DNA of 8,322 nucleotides. It comes from Microbacteriaceae bacterium. Its GTDB lineage: Bacteria > Actinomycetota > Actinomycetes > Actinomycetales > Microbacteriaceae. The stretch covers positions 1 to 8,322 of the forward strand of contig CANGGA010000040.1 in the NCBI GenBank assembly GCA_947453285.1. The letters run 5' to 3'. Shown here piece by piece: positions 6,549-8,322 of this stretch (positions are counted from its first letter, which is position 1; every line of letters begins with the position of its first letter). The position numbers were made by a program, and so were the translations under genes. The notes under the pieces were generated by a model, which saw nothing but the letters and a program-made list of their open reading frames with translations, did not search any database and was not told the DNA's origin.

Positions 6549-6553
6549 AGACT
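6548..6553 (+). promoter_or_regulatory. -10 element of a probable leaderless promoter for the beta-CASP RNase
   Basis: TAGACT is followed by 6 bases (CGGGCC) and then ATG 6560, so the mRNA would begin at or next to the start codon; no Shine-Dalgarno site is present. The element touches the annotated ATG of the divergent ATPase, so the two transcription units must overlap here or the ATPase starts further in. Confidence 0.5.
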
Positions 6554-6559
6554 CGGGCC

Positions 6560-7951
6560 ATGGGTGAAATAGCGATTGAATTTCTTGGGGCGGCCGGAAC
6601 AGTTACCGGCAGTAGATTCCTTCTTACTTGTGGCGAGATCAAGGTTTTGGTCGACTGCGGAATGTTTCAAGGGCTAAAGGAGCTGCGGCTCAAAAACTGG
6701 AATCCGCTTGGTGTCGACCCTGCGACCATCGATGCTGTCGTTATTACCCACGCACACCTAGATCACTCTGGTTATTTGCCAAAGTTGGCCAAGGATGGCT
6801 TCGCGGGCAAGGTTTATCTGACCGAATACACAGCGAAGCTAGTCGACGTTATCTTGCGTGATTCAGCCCGCATTCAGACCGAAGACGCTAAATATGCGGC
6901 CAAGAAGGGCTTTTCAAAGCACAACCCTCCGCAGGCTCTTTATGAAGAACAGGATGTCGAAAAGGTCGTTCAAGAGTTCGTGCCAACCGATTTCGAAGTT
7001 CGCACCCAGGTAGCCGAGCAGACTTTCGTAACCTTCAGACCATCGGGACACATTCTTGGCGCCGCCTTCGTTGAAGTCGAGTTCTTCGGCAAGCGCCTCT
7101 TGTTCACGGGTGACATGGGTCGCAATGAGCATCCGCTGTTAGCGCCACCCGCAGACATTCCTGCAGGGCAATTCGATGCGATTGTCACCGAGTCAACCTA
7201 CGGCGATCGCGAACACGTTGCCGTAACGACCAACTTTGAAGACGCAATCAACCGAACCGTTCAACGCGGTGGCTCAATTTTGATTCCGGCTTTTGCCGTT
7301 GACCGCACCGAGGTAATTCTCGTTCGCCTGCGCGAGCTGGTCGAACAAAACCTAATTCCAAAGATTCCGGTTTATGCAGATTCGCCGATGGCTCTAAAGG
7401 CTCTCGACTTTTATCGCGAAGCAATCGATCACGACAGCCCAGAAATTCGCAATGAAATTGTTTCGACGTGGAAGGGTCGCGATCCATTCGACGCCGGCTA
7501 TCTGCACGAGCTGCACACGGTCGATGAATCGAAAACAGTAAACAACCCAACTTCACCCTGCATCATTATTTCGGCGAGCGGAATGGGAACCGGTGGACGA
7601 GTGGTTCATCACCTGCGAGACATGCTGCCGAATGCCAAGCACACCGTGATTTTGGTTGGTTACCAAGCGATGGGCACACGCGGTCGCCGCTTAGTCGACG
7701 GCGCAGAAGAAGTGAAGATGCACGGCGAGATGGTTGCGGTGAAAGCAAGCATCGAACAAATTCAATCGTTTTCTGTGCATGCGGATGCAAACGAATTGAT
7801 TGCCTGGATGAAAACCTCGTCAGTGAAACCGAAGCAGGTATTCGTCGTGCACGGTGAAGCCGGTGTCGCCGAGTCTTTCGCCGAGCGAGTACACAACGAC
7901 CTCGACGTGCCAAGCAAAGCCCCTTCGCTTGGGGAGCGAATCGTTCTTTAG
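6560..7951 (+). CDS. Beta-CASP metallo-beta-lactamase-fold ribonuclease (CPSF73/TTHA0252-like)
   Basis: A 463-residue cytoplasmic protein with the full motif set of bacterial beta-CASP RNases. The metallo-beta-lactamase half begins FLGAAGTVTGSRFLL and carries HAHLDH (64-69: His64, His66, Asp68, His69), SGHILG (His164) and TGDMG (Asp185), the ligands for two zinc ions. Beta-CASP motif A is ESTYG (Glu211), motif B the histidine in SGMGTGGRVVHHL (about His350) and motif C FSVHAD (His407); a final ligand His431 is in VVHGE. Length and layout match Thermus TTHA0252 and the archaeal/eukaryotic CPSF-like group more closely than RNase J, which is longer. The expected role is hydrolysis of RNA phosphodiester bonds in RNA processing or decay; endo- versus exonuclease action cannot be told here. 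ATG 6560 has no Shine-Dalgarno site but a TAGACT element 6 bases before it. The serine hydrolase gene starts 17 bases after its stop. Confidence 0.92.
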   Translation: MGEIAIEFLGAAGTVTGSRFLLTCGEIKVLVDCGMFQGLKELRLKNWNPLGVDPATIDAVVITHAHLDHSGYLPKLAKDGFAGKVYLTEYTAKLVDVILRDSARIQTEDAKYAAKKGFSKHNPPQALYEEQDVEKVVQEFVPTDFEVRTQVAEQTFVTFRPSGHILGAAFVEVEFFGKRLLFTGDMGRNEHPLLAPPADIPAGQFDAIVTESTYGDREHVAVTTNFEDAINRTVQRGGSILIPAFAVDRTEVILVRLRELVEQNLIPKIPVYADSPMALKALDFYREAIDHDSPEIRNEIVSTWKGRDPFDAGYLHELHTVDESKTVNNPTSPCIIISASGMGTGGRVVHHLRDMLPNAKHTVILVGYQAMGTRGRRLVDGAEEVKMHGEMVAVKASIEQIQSFSVHADANELIAWMKTSSVKPKQVFVVHGEAGVAESFAERVHNDLDVPSKAPSLGERIVL

Positions 7952-7955
7952 CCGC

Positions 7956-7961
7956 TAACTT
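7956..7961 (+). promoter_or_regulatory. -10 element of a probable leaderless promoter for the serine hydrolase gene
   Basis: TAACTT is followed by 7 bases (TGATTAG) and ATG 7969. It lies in the 17-base gap after the RNase stop, and no Shine-Dalgarno site precedes the ATG. The gene may therefore have its own leaderless transcript as well as read-through from upstream. Confidence 0.45.
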
Positions 7962-7968
7962 TGATTAG

Positions 7969-8322
7969 ATGAGCGGTCGGTCAAAGAGCTATTTAGCGGC
8001 GCTCGGCCTTGCCGCCTTGATCTTGGGCGCGGTTCAACCGCTCAGCGCCGGTGCCGCGACTCCCTCTGCGACGCCTACCTCAACGCCAACGCCAACGGCG
8101 ACCCCATCGGCAACCGCGACAGCCTCGCCATCGGCTACTGCAAGCCCAACTCCAACGCTGGTGCCGAACAAGCCGCACACCTGCAGCATTCGTGCGGCGG
8201 CCACCAGTCGCGATCTCGCCTATTTCTATGGCTACGTCATGAATGCGACGACCGGCCAGGTCTACGCCAACATCCGTGGTGAAGAACAAACGCCTTCGGC
8301 ATCTGTGCTCAAAGTCATGACC
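7969..8322 (+). CDS. Exported serine hydrolase, D,D-carboxypeptidase/beta-lactamase-like (partial, C-terminus beyond right edge)
   Basis: The first 118 codons of a longer gene, open to the right edge. A signal peptide is clear: MSGRSKSY, a hydrophobic core LAALGLAALILGAV, then LSAGAA with a likely cut after residue 29 or 30. A low-complexity linker of Thr, Pro, Ala and Ser follows (31-63), then the start of a globular domain. GYVMNATTGQVYANIRGEEQ (88-107) followed by SASVLKVMT (110-118) is the typical approach to the SxxK active site of penicillin-recognising serine enzymes, with Ser112 as nucleophile and Lys115 as general base. It probably acts outside the membrane on peptidoglycan stem peptides, or is a class A beta-lactamase-like protein; the later SxN and KTG motifs lie outside the window, so these cannot be separated. 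The linker would hold the domain away from the membrane or within the wall. Confidence 0.8.
   Translation, partial: MSGRSKSYLAALGLAALILGAVQPLSAGAATPSATPTSTPTPTATPSATATASPSATASPTPTLVPNKPHTCSIRAAATSRDLAYFYGYVMNATTGQVYANIRGEEQTPSASVLKVMT
8059..8157 (+). repeat. Low-complexity Thr/Pro/Ala/Ser codon tract
   Basis: Thirty-three codons encode almost only Thr, Pro, Ala and Ser (residues 31-63 of the serine hydrolase), with repeated ACG CCA and GCx ACx units. It is an irregular codon-level repeat inside the gene, acting as a flexible, probably wall-spanning linker. Such tracts often vary in length between strains. Confidence 0.7.

Noticed and set aside
8051..8289. Arg/Pro-rich frame (plus) and Arg/Trp/Gly-rich frame (minus) over the linker tract.
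   Set aside because: Both are out-of-frame readings of the repeated Thr/Pro/Ala/Ser codons.
1..8322. CRISPR array, transposon or IS ends, tRNA or rRNA genes, prophage or defence genes.
   Set aside because: No regularly spaced repeats, transposase motifs, cloverleaf-like sequence or defence-type domains were seen on either strand by eye. All gene-sized space is filled by ordinary metabolic, transport and wall genes.

Overview
The window has roughly 50% GC and looks chromosomal, from an actinobacterium. My best guess is a small-genome, planktonic Microbacteriaceae-type organism. This rests on general protein character, tight gene packing, a mix of Shine-Dalgarno and apparently leaderless starts, and an alanine-rich signal peptide with a Thr/Pro/Ala/Ser linker. 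It is inference, because no rRNA or other marker gene is present. I see no mobile element, CRISPR array, tRNA or rRNA.

Left part (1-4645): a nitrogen-metabolism neighbourhood. A class I glutamine amidotransferase-type hydrolase (minus strand, running off the left edge) is divergent from a glutamine synthetase-family ligase (plus). Next come a convergent acetoacetate decarboxylase-family protein (minus) and, divergent from that, an APC-superfamily amino acid/polyamine permease (plus). The ligase keeps the ATP/glutamate catalytic residues of glutamine synthetase but appears to have lost both acidic residues that bind ammonium. It therefore probably gamma-glutamylates an amine other than ammonia. 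Permease (uptake), ligase (gamma-glutamylation) and amidotransferase-fold hydrolase (possible release of glutamate) match the logic of the Puu/GlnA3/GlnA4 gamma-glutamylation routes. The decarboxylase-family gene is the unexpected member.

Right part (4657-8322): a short P1B-type metal ATPase (minus) with a TPCPL transmembrane metal motif and no N-terminal metal-binding domain. It is divergent, across 11 bases, from a beta-CASP metallo-beta-lactamase-fold ribonuclease (plus) with a complete active site. Seventeen bases after that gene starts an exported serine hydrolase of the beta-lactamase/D,D-carboxypeptidase type, cut by the right edge just after its SxxK motif.

Regulation visible in the sequence: two strong hairpin terminators separate the convergent pairs. 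Strong Shine-Dalgarno sites set the starts of the ligase and the permease. Three other genes (decarboxylase-family, beta-CASP RNase, serine hydrolase) have a TANNNT -10 element 6-7 bases before ATG, the signature of leaderless mRNAs. The permease leader holds a perfect 8+8 inverted repeat, three copies of CGATTCNG and two mutually exclusive hairpins. No wholly new system is evident; the most promising lead is the gamma-glutamylation cluster with its decarboxylase-family partner.
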